From CATOSD01 sp965203135 (GTDB lineage Bacteria > Chloroflexota > Dehalococcoidia > Lucifugimonadales > CATOSD01), in the NCBI GenBank assembly GCA_965203135.1, contig CBDBBO010000002.1:1-64000 (forward strand): DNA of 64,000 nt, written 5' to 3'. The notes beneath the pieces are model-generated. The model did no database searches and was not told the origin of the DNA. It was given only the letters and a program-made list of their open reading frames with translations. The translations under genes were made by a program, and so were the position numbers. How positions within the stretch are numbered: the first letter of the stretch is position 1; each line of letters starts with the position of its first letter. Positions 16,982 to 25,906 of the stretch are shown piece by piece.

Positions 16982-18673
16982 GTGAACAACGGCTGGCGCG
17001 AACGCGCAGGTAGTCCATTCACCCCCTTCAAGCAGTCCGCCGCCGGTTCGCGCGGCATGGTGTCCTCCAACCACCCTATGGCGTCCGCGGCGGGCGCGGA
17101 GATGCTGTCCATGGGCGGCAACGCCGTCGACGCCGCCGTGGCCACCGCCTTCGCGCTCACCGTGGTCGAGCCGATGATGGTCGGCATATTCGGCGCCGGC
17201 ATGGTCAACTACTACGACGCATCCGCCGGCGAGTCCATAACCATCGACAACTACGCCGTCGCGCCCGCCGCGGCGTCCGAGCGAATGTACGAGCCGGTGT
17301 CGGACACCTGGCCCGACTACCTGGAGGCCGCCGGGCGCAAGAACCGGCTCGGCTACCTGGCGGTTGGTGTGCCCGGCAACCTCAAGTGCTGGTGCCACCT
17401 CGTAGAAAGCTACGGCAGGCTCGACCTCGATACGGTCATGCAGCCGGCCATACGCTACGCCGAAAACGGCTTCCCGGCGAGCGCCTACCTGGTGAAGATA
17501 ATCGCCGACAACCGGGACGACCTGGCGCGTTTTCCCGCCACGAGGGAGGTCTTCCTCCCGAACGGCGAGCCTCCCGCCGTGGGGCAGGCCATCCTGCGCA
17601 AGGACTACGCCCGAACGCTGCGGCGTATCGCCGAGAACGGTTCGGACGAGCTGTACGGGGGTGAACTGGGGCGCACAGTGGCCGAGGACATGCGGGCCAA
17701 TGGCGGCATCATCACCCTGGACGACCTGCGCTCTTACGAGATCAGATACCGCCAGCCGGTACGGGGCAGCTACCGCGGTCGTGAGATCGTGGCGGTCGGC
17801 CCGACCAGCTCGGGCGGCGTGCACATAGTCCAGGCGCTCAACATCCTGGAAGGGTTCGACGTGGGCGCGATGGGATTCGGCGCCGGCCAGTCCGCGCACC
17901 TTCTTGCCGAGGTTCTCAAGATCGCTTTCGCGGACCGGTTCGAGTACCTGGGAGACCCCGACTTCGTCGAGGCGCCGGTGGAGTGGCTCACGTCCAAGAG
18001 CTACGCCGACCAGAGACGAGCGGAGATCGGTCTGGACCGCGCCCGCTCCTACGCTCCGGGCGAAGTGACTGCACTCCTCGGGGAGTCCAACAACACCACG
18101 CACTTCACCGTGGCCGACGGCGATGGCAGCGTCGTCTCCATGACCCAGACCATACACGAGGCGTTCGGCTCCAAGGTGACCGTGCCGGGCACCGGCATGC
18201 TGCTGAACAACAACATGTACATATTCGACCCCCATCCGGGCACGGCCAACTCCATCGCTCCGGGCAAGCGGATGCTATCCAGCATGTCGCCCACCGTCGT
18301 CCTGGAGGACGGGCGCCCGCTGTTCGCGCTCGGCACTCCCGGAGGCACACGCATATTCGCGTCGGTGCTACAGGCGATAGTGAACGTGATAGACCACGGC
18401 ATGAGCCTGCAGGAGGCGGTGGAGGCCCCCCGAATATGGACGCAAGGGCAGCAGGTGGAAGTGGAAGAGGGCGTGTCCGCGAACACCAGGCAAGACCTGG
18501 CGGCGAAGGGCCACGACGTGAGCGTGGTGCCCCGCGTAGCGGGCGGCATGAACGGCGTGATGTTCGACCATGACGCCGGCCTCATCCACGGCGCGGCGTG
18601 CTGGCGCGCGGATGGCGCTCCCGTCGGCATCTCCGGCGGCCCCGCCCGCGCGGACGTGGACTACGGCGTGTAA
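16982..18673 (+). CDS. ggt: Gamma-glutamyltransferase family protein
   Basis: 563-aa N-terminal-nucleophile hydrolase of the GGT family. The autoprocessing/nucleophile site is NNTTHFTV with Thr372 predicted as the catalytic Thr, followed by DGSVVSMTQT, and MSSMSPT- and GTPGG-type substrate-loop motifs near the C-terminus, all in place. No signal peptide is visible, so it is probably cytoplasmic, unlike E. coli Ggt. Such GGT-like enzymes act on gamma-glutamyl compounds such as glutathione, or on acylated substrates; the exact one is unknown. GTG start at 16982 with GGGAGG seven bases upstream. It is divergent from the His-rich gene across the two operator-like repeats, which might also control it. 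Confidence 0.92.
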   Translation: MNNGWRERAGSPFTPFKQSAAGSRGMVSSNHPMASAAGAEMLSMGGNAVDAAVATAFALTVVEPMMVGIFGAGMVNYYDASAGESITIDNYAVAPAAASERMYEPVSDTWPDYLEAAGRKNRLGYLAVGVPGNLKCWCHLVESYGRLDLDTVMQPAIRYAENGFPASAYLVKIIADNRDDLARFPATREVFLPNGEPPAVGQAILRKDYARTLRRIAENGSDELYGGELGRTVAEDMRANGGIITLDDLRSYEIRYRQPVRGSYRGREIVAVGPTSSGGVHIVQALNILEGFDVGAMGFGAGQSAHLLAEVLKIAFADRFEYLGDPDFVEAPVEWLTSKSYADQRRAEIGLDRARSYAPGEVTALLGESNNTTHFTVADGDGSVVSMTQTIHEAFGSKVTVPGTGMLLNNNMYIFDPHPGTANSIAPGKRMLSSMSPTVVLEDGRPLFALGTPGGTRIFASVLQAIVNVIDHGMSLQEAVEAPRIWTQGQQVEVEEGVSANTRQDLAAKGHDVSVVPRVAGGMNGVMFDHDAGLIHGAACWRADGAPVGISGGPARADVDYGV

Positions 18674-18726
18674 AGGTGCGGTTCCTCGTACTAGACTAGA
18701 GAGTAAGAGGATACCAGGAGGACGCC

Positions 18727-19092
18727 ATGAGCGAAGTGGATAAGGTACGCTGGATGGTCACCTTCTTCCATTCCGGCGGACGCTCCAAAGACGAGCCGTC
18801 TTTTCCGGAGGTCGAATTCTGGCATCCTAACAAGAAGGCGTCTATGGAGGCGGGCGCCCGCGTCCTTCGTGAATTGAGGGAGAGGGGCGACCTCAGGGAC
18901 TGGACGGCAGTGGGACATCCAGACCCCTTCAAGGTAGGCAACGGAGAGCACCCAGGCGACCAGTGGATACTCCCGCCACCGCCGCCGAAGATCTTCGACC
19001 CCGATAAGGTGCCCCCGCTAGACTTGACGGACGAAGAATGGGGTGAATTCGACCGCGCTCTCAGCGATGGCCGCAGGCGATCGGGACGGTGA
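18727..19092 (+). CDS. Unknown protein upstream of PIN toxin (candidate antitoxin)
   Basis: 121 aa, soluble, charged, with a WHPNKKASMEAGARVLRELRERGDL helical segment and a Pro-rich turn (ILPPPPPKIF). No recognised domain and no clear DNA-binding motif. Its TGA overlaps the GTG of the PIN-domain gene by GTGA, so the two are translationally coupled. Position and size fit an antitoxin, but the sequence does not look like the usual VapB, Phd or RelB types. Its ATG is preceded by AGGAGG. Confidence 0.65.
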   Translation: MSEVDKVRWMVTFFHSGGRSKDEPSFPEVEFWHPNKKASMEAGARVLRELRERGDLRDWTAVGHPDPFKVGNGEHPGDQWILPPPPPKIFDPDKVPPLDLTDEEWGEFDRALSDGRRRSGR

Positions 19093-19520
19093 CCTCGCCT
19101 GTAGAAGCCGTGGTGCTCGATACCAACCTGGTGTCATACATAGCGCGGAAATCCCCGTTGGCGGACTATTACATTCCTCACCTTGAGGGACGCCGAATCG
19201 TCATTTCGTTCCATACGAGGGAGGAAGTGCTGTATGGAGCGTACCTCGCAAATTGGGGAGAGCGGCGAGTCGACGACCTTAAGCTCCAGTTGGAACAGTA
19301 CGAAGTCCAATGGCCCGATCGCGCTCTCGTGGACATGACCGCCCAACTGCGTGCAAGCCGCCGAGCAACTGGGAGAGAAATTGATAAGGCAGACGCCTGG
19401 ATAGCGGCTACTGCCCTGTACCTCGACTCTCCGTTGGTGTCCCACGACGGCGACTTCGTAGGTATCCCTGGGCTGCAACTGATACGAGACCCGTCTTCAT
19501 CACGTCGCCCGCCTGGCTGA
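19089..19520 (+). CDS. PIN-domain ribonuclease, VapC-like
   Basis: 143 aa. PIN signature: VVLDTNLVSYI with Asp11 near the N-terminus, a central acidic residue in FHTREEVLYG, and the C-terminal DAWIAATALYLDSPLVSHDGDF with the conserved Asp residues. These form the Mg-binding site of VapC-type RNases that cut tRNA or rRNA. GTG start, four-base overlap with the 121-aa upstream gene. Likely a type II toxin whose antitoxin is that upstream protein. Confidence 0.82.
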   Translation: MTSPVEAVVLDTNLVSYIARKSPLADYYIPHLEGRRIVISFHTREEVLYGAYLANWGERRVDDLKLQLEQYEVQWPDRALVDMTAQLRASRRATGREIDKADAWIAATALYLDSPLVSHDGDFVGIPGLQLIRDPSSSRRPPG

Positions 19521-19726
19521 CCGAACTCCATCTCACCAAGGAATCGCCCCGCCAGGTGATGGAACGGCTGTACCTGCGTGCCTTACGTGACTGTACCGTA
19601 GTAACGCGGCGGCGTGCGCCCAACCCCATCTCCCGATGTGCTAAAATCGCCTCGCAGCCCGTCCGCCGAAACGACGGCCCGCGCGGCTGCGCCGGACCAC
19701 ACAATCGACAACCTCAAGGAGTAGGC

Positions 19727-21982
19727 ATGGCCACCGAAGCTAGAGAGTACAAAGTAGTCGGCACGCGCCCCATCAGGCACGACGGCGTCGACAAGGTGAC
19801 GGGCAGGGCGCTCTACGGCGCCGACATGCGGCTGCCCGGCCTGCTGCACGGCAAGGTGCTTCGCAGCCCGCACGCGCACGCGCGCATCAAGTCCATCGAC
19901 ACCAGCAGGGCCGAGGCCCATCCCGACGTGCGCGCCGTGGTCACCACCGCCGACCTCGCCCCCACGCCGCCCACGCCCCAGATGGCGGTACTCGGCGCGC
20001 CTATCAGCGAGAACATCCTGGCCAAGGGCAAGGTGTTCTACAAGGGCCATCCCGTCGCGGCGGTGGCCGCCACCAGCCCGCACGTAGCCGAAGAGGCGCT
20101 CGCGCTGATAGACGTAGAATACGAGCCTCTGCCCGCGGTCACCAACGTCGAAGACGCAATGCGTGAGGGCGCGCCGATTCTACACGAGCACTGGGAGAAT
20201 CGGCCCACGCCCGGCGGCGATGCCACCGAGGGCCGCAACATCGCGGGCTTCGAGCAGCACAGGTTCGGCGACCTGGACGCCGGCTTCGCCCAGGCGGATG
20301 TGGTTCTGGAACGCGAGTTCCGCACCAAGACCGTCCACCAGGGCTACATCGAGCCGCAGAACGCCACCGCCTGGTGGGCGCCAAACGACAGGCTCACCGT
20401 CTGGTGCAGCAGCCAGGGGCACTTCGGCGTTCGAGACAGCACCGCGAAGGTGCTGGGCATACCCGTCTCCGACCTCAAGGTCGTTCCCATGGAAATTGGC
20501 GGAGGCTTCGGCGGTAAGCTCAATCCTTACCTCGAGCCGGTCGCGTCGGTGCTGTCCAAGAAGAGCGGTCACCCCGTCAAGATCACGATGAGCCGCACAG
20601 AGGTGATGGAGGCCACCGGCCCCACCTCCGGGGCGCACCTGCGCATCAAGATGGGCGCCACGAGCGAGGGCCGAATCACAGCCGCCTACGCGAACTACGC
20701 CTTCGAGGCGGGCGCATACCCCGGCGCGCCGCTGTCCGGCGCGAACGCCGCCATCTTCGCGCCCTACAACATCGAGAACGTGCAGATAGATTCCTACGAC
20801 GTCGTGGACAACAAGCCCAAGACGTCGCCCTACCGCGCCCCCGGCGCGCCAATAGTCGCCTTCGCGGTCGAGTGCGTCGTGGACGAACTCGCCGAACAGC
20901 TTGGCATCGACGCCGTCGACCTCCGGCTGATGAACGCCGCGAGGGAGGGCACCCGCCGCGCGGACGGTGTGATGAACCTTGTCATCGGGGCGCAAGAGGT
21001 CATGGAGGCGGTCAAGTCCCACCCGCACTACAACGCGCCGCTCGAGGGCCCCAACCGCGGCCGCGGCGTCAGCATGGGCTTCTGCCGCAACAACACCGGA
21101 ATGTCCTGCGTGGTGGCCAACGTGCTCTCCAACGGCAACGTCAGTTTGGTCGAAGGCTCCGTGGACATCGGCGGCACCCGTACCGCCGTGGCCCAGCAGT
21201 TCGCCGAGGTGCTCGGCATCCCGGTCGAGAACGTGATACCCCAGGTCGCCGACACCGACACCATCGGCTACACGTCCAACACCGGCGGCAGCGGCGTGGC
21301 CTTCAAGACCGGCTGGGCTGCCTACGAGGCCGCCAACGACGTGAAGCGCCAGCTCATCGAACGCGCCGCGCTGCTGTGGGAGACGACCGCCGACCAGGTG
21401 GAATACGTGGACGGCGCGCTGCGCCACTCCTCCGACCCCGAGCTGAGCATGACGTTCGAGGAGGTCGCCGGCGTGCTGCCGCAGACGGGCGGCCCGGTCG
21501 TCGGACGCGCCAACATGAACCCGGGCGGGTCGGGCGGCTCCTACGCCGCCAACATCATCGACGTGGAGGTCGATCCCGACACCGGCAAGATAGACATACT
21601 GCGGATTACCGCGTTCCAGGACGTGGGATTCGCTATCCATCCGAGCTACGTGGAGGGCCAGATTCAGGGCGGCACCGCGCAGGGCGTGGGCTGGGCGATC
21701 AACGAGGAGTACTACCTGAACGACGACGGCGCGATGGCCAACTCCAGCCTGCTCGACTACCGCATGCCCACATCCCTCGACCTTCCGATGATAGAGAGTG
21801 TGATAGTCGAGGTGTTCAACCCCGGCCATCCCTACGGCGTGCGTGGCGTCGGCGAGGCCAACATCGTTCCGCCGCTCGCCGCCATAGCCAACGCCGTACA
21901 CGACGCCACGGGCGTGCGCATGTCCAACCTGCCCATGAACCCCGGCGCCGTCTCCAAGGCCATCGCCGAGGCCAACGACTAG
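19727..21982 (+). CDS. Xanthine dehydrogenase-family molybdopterin-binding subunit
   Basis: 751-aa large subunit of the molybdenum hydroxylase family. Molybdopterin-contact motif GGGFGGK is at residues 258-264, and the catalytic Glu is E710 in GVGEAN. The loop that in CO dehydrogenases reads AYxCSFR or AYRGAGR here reads PYRAPGAP, so it is not a CO dehydrogenase and the substrate is not predictable. The FAD and 2Fe-2S subunits that usually accompany it are absent on both sides, so it is an orphan copy needing partners from elsewhere. ATG at 19727 has AAGGAG five bases upstream; the open frame before it (from 19556) is not domain-like. Multiple orphan copies of this family are known in SAR202-type genomes. 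Confidence 0.92.
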   Translation: MATEAREYKVVGTRPIRHDGVDKVTGRALYGADMRLPGLLHGKVLRSPHAHARIKSIDTSRAEAHPDVRAVVTTADLAPTPPTPQMAVLGAPISENILAKGKVFYKGHPVAAVAATSPHVAEEALALIDVEYEPLPAVTNVEDAMREGAPILHEHWENRPTPGGDATEGRNIAGFEQHRFGDLDAGFAQADVVLEREFRTKTVHQGYIEPQNATAWWAPNDRLTVWCSSQGHFGVRDSTAKVLGIPVSDLKVVPMEIGGGFGGKLNPYLEPVASVLSKKSGHPVKITMSRTEVMEATGPTSGAHLRIKMGATSEGRITAAYANYAFEAGAYPGAPLSGANAAIFAPYNIENVQIDSYDVVDNKPKTSPYRAPGAPIVAFAVECVVDELAEQLGIDAVDLRLMNAAREGTRRADGVMNLVIGAQEVMEAVKSHPHYNAPLEGPNRGRGVSMGFCRNNTGMSCVVANVLSNGNVSLVEGSVDIGGTRTAVAQQFAEVLGIPVENVIPQVADTDTIGYTSNTGGSGVAFKTGWAAYEAANDVKRQLIERAALLWETTADQVEYVDGALRHSSDPELSMTFEEVAGVLPQTGGPVVGRANMNPGGSGGSYAANIIDVEVDPDTGKIDILRITAFQDVGFAIHPSYVEGQIQGGTAQGVGWAINEEYYLNDDGAMANSSLLDYRMPTSLDLPMIESVIVEVFNPGHPYGVRGVGEANIVPPLAAIANAVHDATGVRMSNLPMNPGAVSKAIAEAND

Positions 21983-21995
21983 CCGGCGCTGAAAG

Positions 21996-22237
21996 CCCCT
22001 TCCCCCTCGATACGCGTGATGCACATTAAAGTGTCCGATATGCCTGTTTAGGGCGGTTTTCGGACCAAAAGCCGCCAATTTGGCCGGTGCCAGGGCTGCG
22101 CTGAGTCGAAGGTGGTGCCTAAACCGCAAGAAAAGGCCATCAAACTCGGTTATCCACATCAACCTGCCTCTTGTGTGGTAGTTCCACAAATCTAATCTGC
22201 ATCACACGTTCGATGGGGGAAGGTCAGGATGGGGGCG
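21996..22237. repeat. REP-A copy 3, split by a MITE-like insertion
   Basis: The left half CCCCTTCCCCCTCGAT ends at 22011 and the right half TCGATGGGGGAAGG resumes at 22210. Removing 22012-22209 and one TCGAT restores a perfect CCTTCCCCC-TCGAT-GGGGGAAGG hairpin with the family's usual tail GTCAGGATGGGGG. The tail ends two bases before the ATG at 22239, so the repeat forms that gene's ribosome-binding leader. Confidence 0.88.
22012..22209. mobile_element. 198-bp MITE-like element with terminal inverted repeats and 5-bp target duplication
   Basis: Ends are ACGCGTGATGCACATTA on the left and, reverse-complemented, ACGTGTGATGCAGATTA on the right: 17 bases with 2 mismatches. It is flanked on both sides by TCGAT. 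There is no open frame of note; the inside has a GGCGGTTTT / AAAAGCCGCC hairpin (about 22052-22077) and a GTTTAGG / CCTAAAC long-range inverted pair. The reconstructed empty site is an intact REP-A palindrome, which directly supports insertion. No transposase is encoded, so mobilisation would be in trans. Confidence 0.85.
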
Positions 22238-22238
22238 A

Positions 22239-23369
22239 ATGGCTGAGAAAATCTACATCATGGACGAGCAGCAGAACCTGGAGCCTCTTGAGGAGCATCG
22301 CTTCGAACTGGAGGTCCATCTGCAAGAGTTGATTGCAGAGCATCCCAATCTGCTCGCTGGCGAACAAATGGACCCGGACTCGCCGCGCCGATGGATTCTC
22401 ATCAAGCGCGAGCAGGGAATCGCTGATACAGAGGGCGCGGCAGACCGATGGTCGCTTGACCACCTGCTCATAGACCAGGATGCCATACCAACGCTGGTCG
22501 AGGTCAAGCGCGGCGAAAGCAGGAGGACCCGACGTGAGGTGGTCGGCCAGATGCTGGATTACGCAGCAGATGCCACCAGAACTTGGGACGTAGAAGAGAT
22601 ACGCCGAGGATTCGAGGAATCGAGAGAAGATGCCGACGACGCCCTAGGCGAGCTTCTCGATTCCGACGAGGAACCTGATGCGGATGGCTTCTGGGAGCGG
22701 GTCCGCGTCAACCTCGCCGCCAAGAGGATCCGTCTTTTATTCGTAGCCGACAAGATTCCAGACACGCTAGAACGAGTGGTGACCTTTCTAAACGAACAGA
22801 TGCCAAATATCGAAGTGCTCGCCGTCGAAATCAAGCGATTCAGCGGCGAATCGCAACGTCAAATGCTAGTGCCTCGCGTCATCGGGCGGGTCACATCGGC
22901 ACCCGCTAGAGGCAGTTCCGCGTCCTCAAATGTGACTAGGCAATCCTTCCTTGACAGATTTAACGACCCGAGTACGCGTGGGGCAGCCGGGCGCCTTTTG
23001 GACGTCGTTGATGCAGTAAGTGGGGTTGGCCTCAACCCGGGGCGAAACAGAGTAACTATTCGCGCGCGTTGCCCACTGTGGAAGAGCAGGATTTCGGTTG
23101 CCTGGCTGTATCCTATCTCAGGTGAGAATCAGAACCGAATGGCGAGGGACTTTGCATTCGGTTTGCAACCCAACGATGATCATCCACCAGAGTTGAAAGA
23201 GCTATTGGATGAATGGGTCAATCAGTTTGCCGACGACGACTTCAGTCACAGTCACGAAACATCTGGTGTGCGGGCGTACTACGTAAAGCATGAAGATGTT
23301 GCGGCAAACATCGATGTGCTGTGTGAGCGGCTGGAGAAGGTACTGACTGACCTGAGAGACCTTGAGTGA
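22239..23369 (+). CDS. PD-(D/E)XK nuclease-like protein of unknown function
   Basis: 376 aa. The N-terminal third fits a restriction-endonuclease-like fold: Asp74 in SLDHLLID, then Glu88-Val-Lys90 in LVEVKRGES, with a Glu-rich helix before it. After an acidic region, LAAKRIRLLFVADKIPDTLERVVTFLNEQM resembles the second half of the DUF-type nucleases linked to defence and repair. The C-terminal 150 residues are not recognised. Start ATG directly follows the GGATGGGGG tail of a repeat, which appears to serve as its ribosome site. Coding sequence is more A/T-rich than the flanks. Next to a MITE, this looks like an accessory gene. Confidence 0.7.
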   Translation: MAEKIYIMDEQQNLEPLEEHRFELEVHLQELIAEHPNLLAGEQMDPDSPRRWILIKREQGIADTEGAADRWSLDHLLIDQDAIPTLVEVKRGESRRTRREVVGQMLDYAADATRTWDVEEIRRGFEESREDADDALGELLDSDEEPDADGFWERVRVNLAAKRIRLLFVADKIPDTLERVVTFLNEQMPNIEVLAVEIKRFSGESQRQMLVPRVIGRVTSAPARGSSASSNVTRQSFLDRFNDPSTRGAAGRLLDVVDAVSGVGLNPGRNRVTIRARCPLWKSRISVAWLYPISGENQNRMARDFAFGLQPNDDHPPELKELLDEWVNQFADDDFSHSHETSGVRAYYVKHEDVAANIDVLCERLEKVLTDLRDLE

Positions 23370-23376
23370 CCAGCAG

Positions 23377-23742
23377 TCAGCCCCTGAGCGCCTCCAGCTT
23401 GTCCACCAACTCTCCGACCTGCGACAGGTAGTAGGCCACCATGCCGCGGGGCAGCCAACCCTCGTAGAAGTTAACGTGCAAGGTGCTAGCCCCGGCAAAG
23501 GCAGTGATTAAGTCATCGTCGCCGGTCTCCTGGACCAGGCGATCGATTGCCTGATACAGGCCGCCGTGGTCGGTGTGCAGCCAACCCCGTGTCTCCGCCA
23601 CGGCCTTTACCATCTGTGCCGCGGCGCCCCAGCCCTTCTCTGACGCCTGCAACAGATCGCCGTCGCCGAGATACGCCCGCGCCCTCTCTAGAAAGTCGCG
23701 GCCAGTGGCGTTGTAATACTCGACGCGAGTGTCCGATGTCAT
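23377..23742 (-). CDS. PaREP1/HEPN-like protein
   Basis: 121 aa, mostly helical. The segment AYLGDGDLLQASEKGWGAAAQMVKAVAE matches the PaREP1 family, which is related to HEPN folds. HEPN proteins often act as RNases in toxin pairs, but the RxxxxH catalytic motif is not evident here, and no nucleotidyltransferase partner lies next to it. Convergent with the nuclease-like gene, only seven bases apart. Confidence 0.72.
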   Translation of the reverse strand: MTSDTRVEYYNATGRDFLERARAYLGDGDLLQASEKGWGAAAQMVKAVAETRGWLHTDHGGLYQAIDRLVQETGDDDLITAFAGASTLHVNFYEGWLPRGMVAYYLSQVGELVDKLEALRG

Positions 23743-23817
23743 GTACGTTCACTCCAAGCCCGCGAATTCAACGGGCCCTTCCAATTGCCCGGTATTGTAG
23801 CACGCCAAGCTGCCCCT

Positions 23818-25872
23818 CTACTCCGCCAACTGCCGCGCCAGCTCCCCCGGCTCGTTGACCGGCAGGTTGCACACGTAGTTGCGGCACACGTAGGCGGTGG
23901 CGCGCCCATCGATGCGCTGCCTATCCCGCAGCAGCGGGATGCCCACGGCGTCCGACTCGCCGCCCACCAGCACGCGGTTCGGCAGCGCGCTCGCGTACAC
24001 CTGGGCCAGCAACGCGCGCGCGTCCGCGTCCTCCGCGCCGCCCAGTATGGCTATCTCCTTGGGCGTGGACAGGTAGAAGTCCAGCGCGCACAGCCAGTGG
24101 CCTGCCGCCGTCGGGAAGCGCGCCATCAGCTCCCGCGCCGAGCGCAGCGCCGTCACGGCCCGCCGCTCCAGGTCGCCGTCGCCGGTGATGACGGCAAGCC
24201 GCAGCAGCACGTCCGCCGCCATCGAGCTGCCGCACGGCGCGGCGTTGTCGGACGAGTCGCTGGGCCGCACTATCAGCTCTTCGTGGTCCGTCCCCGTGTC
24301 GTAGAACTGGCCTGACGCCTCCTCCCAGAAAAGCTCCACCATGTCGTTGCCAAGCTCGATCGCGGCCTGCAGCCACCGCTCCTCCAGCGTGACCTCGTGC
24401 AGCGCGATGAGTCCGTCGATCAGGAACGAGTAGTCTTCCAGGTAGCCGTTGAGCTTTGACCTGCCCTTGCCGGTCGCCGGGTCGAGGCGGTACGTGCGCA
24501 GCAGCCGGCCTTCCCTGCGCAGCGACCTCAGCACAAAGTCGGCGTTGCGCGCCGCGGCCTCCGCGTAGTCCGGGCGGTCCAGGACGCCGGCGGCCTCCGC
24601 CAGCGCTCTCATCGTCAGGCCGTTCCAGGACGTGAGTACCTTGTCGTCCAGTTCCGGGTGAACGCGCCGGGAGCGTGCTTCGAGGGCGCGCGCCTTGACG
24701 CCCCCCAGGAACTCGCCGAACGCCTCCTCGCTCACACCGGCCTGGCTTGCCACCGCGGCGGGATTGACGGCGAGATGCAGGATGTTCGACCCCTCGAAGT
24801 TGCCTTCCGGAGTGACGCCGTAGCAGGCGGCGAAGAGCCGCGCGTCGCCCTCGCCCAGCGCGTCGATCAACTCCTCGGGCGTCCACACGTAGAACTTGCC
24901 CTCCACGCCCTCGCTGTCCGCGTCCTGTGCGGAGTAGAAGCCGCCCTCCGGTCCGGTCATCTCACGCAGCACGTAGTCCAGCGTCTCCTCGACTACGCGC
25001 CGGTAGAGTGGGCTTCCGGTCACCTGGTAGGCGTGCAGATACAGCTTGGCGAGCAGCGCGTTGTCGTATAGCATCTTCTCGAAGTGCGGCACCAGCCAGA
25101 AGGCGTCCGTGGAGTAGCGATGGAAACCGCCGCCGACGTGGTCGTATATGCCGCCGTGGGCCATGCTGTCCAGCGTCAGCTCCACCAGCTCCAGCGCCTG
25201 CGCGTCCCCGGTGCGGACGTGGTGGCGCAGCAGGAACTCGAACGTCATCGGCTGCGGGAACTTGGGCTGCGAACCCACTCCGCCGAAGCGGTCGTCCACC
25301 TGGCCCGCGATGCCCATATAGGCCTGTCGCAGCACCTCGTCGGTCAGCGGGTCCAGGCTCCGCACGCTCTGGGTAAGCTGCCTCATCCGGTTCACCAGCT
25401 GCGTCGTGGCCTTGATCACGTCGCCGCGCCGCTCCCGGTAGGCCTGGGACATGGCCGCCAGCACCCTGGGGAAGCCGGGCATACCGTGGCGGTCGTCGGG
25501 CGGAAAGTAGGTGCCGCCGTAATATGGCTTGCAGTCGGGCGTAAGAAATACCGTCATCGGCCAGCCGCCGCTGCCGCTTAGCGCCTGCACTGCCGTCATG
25601 AAGATGGAGTCGATGTCGGGCCTCTCCTCGCGGTCCACCTTGATGCAGACGAAGCCCTGGTTCATCATCGCGGCGATGGTGGGGTTCTCGAACGACTCGC
25701 GCTCCATGACGTGGCACCAGTGGCAGGCCGAGTAGCCCACGCTCAGCAGAATGGGCTTGTCCTCCGCCCTGGCAAGCTCGAGCGCCTCGGGCCCCCAGGG
25801 GTGCCAGTCGACGGGGTTGTGCGCGTGTTGGAGCAGGTATGGGCTGGTCTCGTCGATCAGGCGGTTGGGCAT
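23818..25872 (-). CDS. DUF255 thioredoxin-domain protein (YyaL/SPATA20-like)
   Basis: 684 aa. The N-terminal thioredoxin-like domain opens with the family hallmark (NRLIDETSPYLLQHAHNPVDW) and has Cys50-His-Trp-Cys53 in SACHWCHVMERESFE, with VDREERPDID after it. The rest is an alpha/alpha-toroid similar to N-acylglucosamine epimerases and cellulases. This widespread protein has no firmly known reaction; a role in thiol redox or carbohydrate metabolism is usually guessed. Length and order are normal for the family. The upstream unknown gene is on the same strand 34 bases away. Confidence 0.95.
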   Translation of the reverse strand: MPNRLIDETSPYLLQHAHNPVDWHPWGPEALELARAEDKPILLSVGYSACHWCHVMERESFENPTIAAMMNQGFVCIKVDREERPDIDSIFMTAVQALSGSGGWPMTVFLTPDCKPYYGGTYFPPDDRHGMPGFPRVLAAMSQAYRERRGDVIKATTQLVNRMRQLTQSVRSLDPLTDEVLRQAYMGIAGQVDDRFGGVGSQPKFPQPMTFEFLLRHHVRTGDAQALELVELTLDSMAHGGIYDHVGGGFHRYSTDAFWLVPHFEKMLYDNALLAKLYLHAYQVTGSPLYRRVVEETLDYVLREMTGPEGGFYSAQDADSEGVEGKFYVWTPEELIDALGEGDARLFAACYGVTPEGNFEGSNILHLAVNPAAVASQAGVSEEAFGEFLGGVKARALEARSRRVHPELDDKVLTSWNGLTMRALAEAAGVLDRPDYAEAAARNADFVLRSLRREGRLLRTYRLDPATGKGRSKLNGYLEDYSFLIDGLIALHEVTLEERWLQAAIELGNDMVELFWEEASGQFYDTGTDHEELIVRPSDSSDNAAPCGSSMAADVLLRLAVITGDGDLERRAVTALRSARELMARFPTAAGHWLCALDFYLSTPKEIAILGGAEDADARALLAQVYASALPNRVLVGGESDAVGIPLLRDRQRIDGRATAYVCRNYVCNLPVNEPGELARQLAE

Positions 25873-25906
25873 GGCTGGCCTGCTTTCTCCGCCCCGGCGG
25901 GCGGGC

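Noticed and set aside
20180..22189. 669-codon minus-strand frame across the molybdopterin subunit gene
   Set aside because: GC-rich antisense frame with His/Val-rich composition; it also crosses the repeat and MITE. The plus-strand gene has all family motifs.
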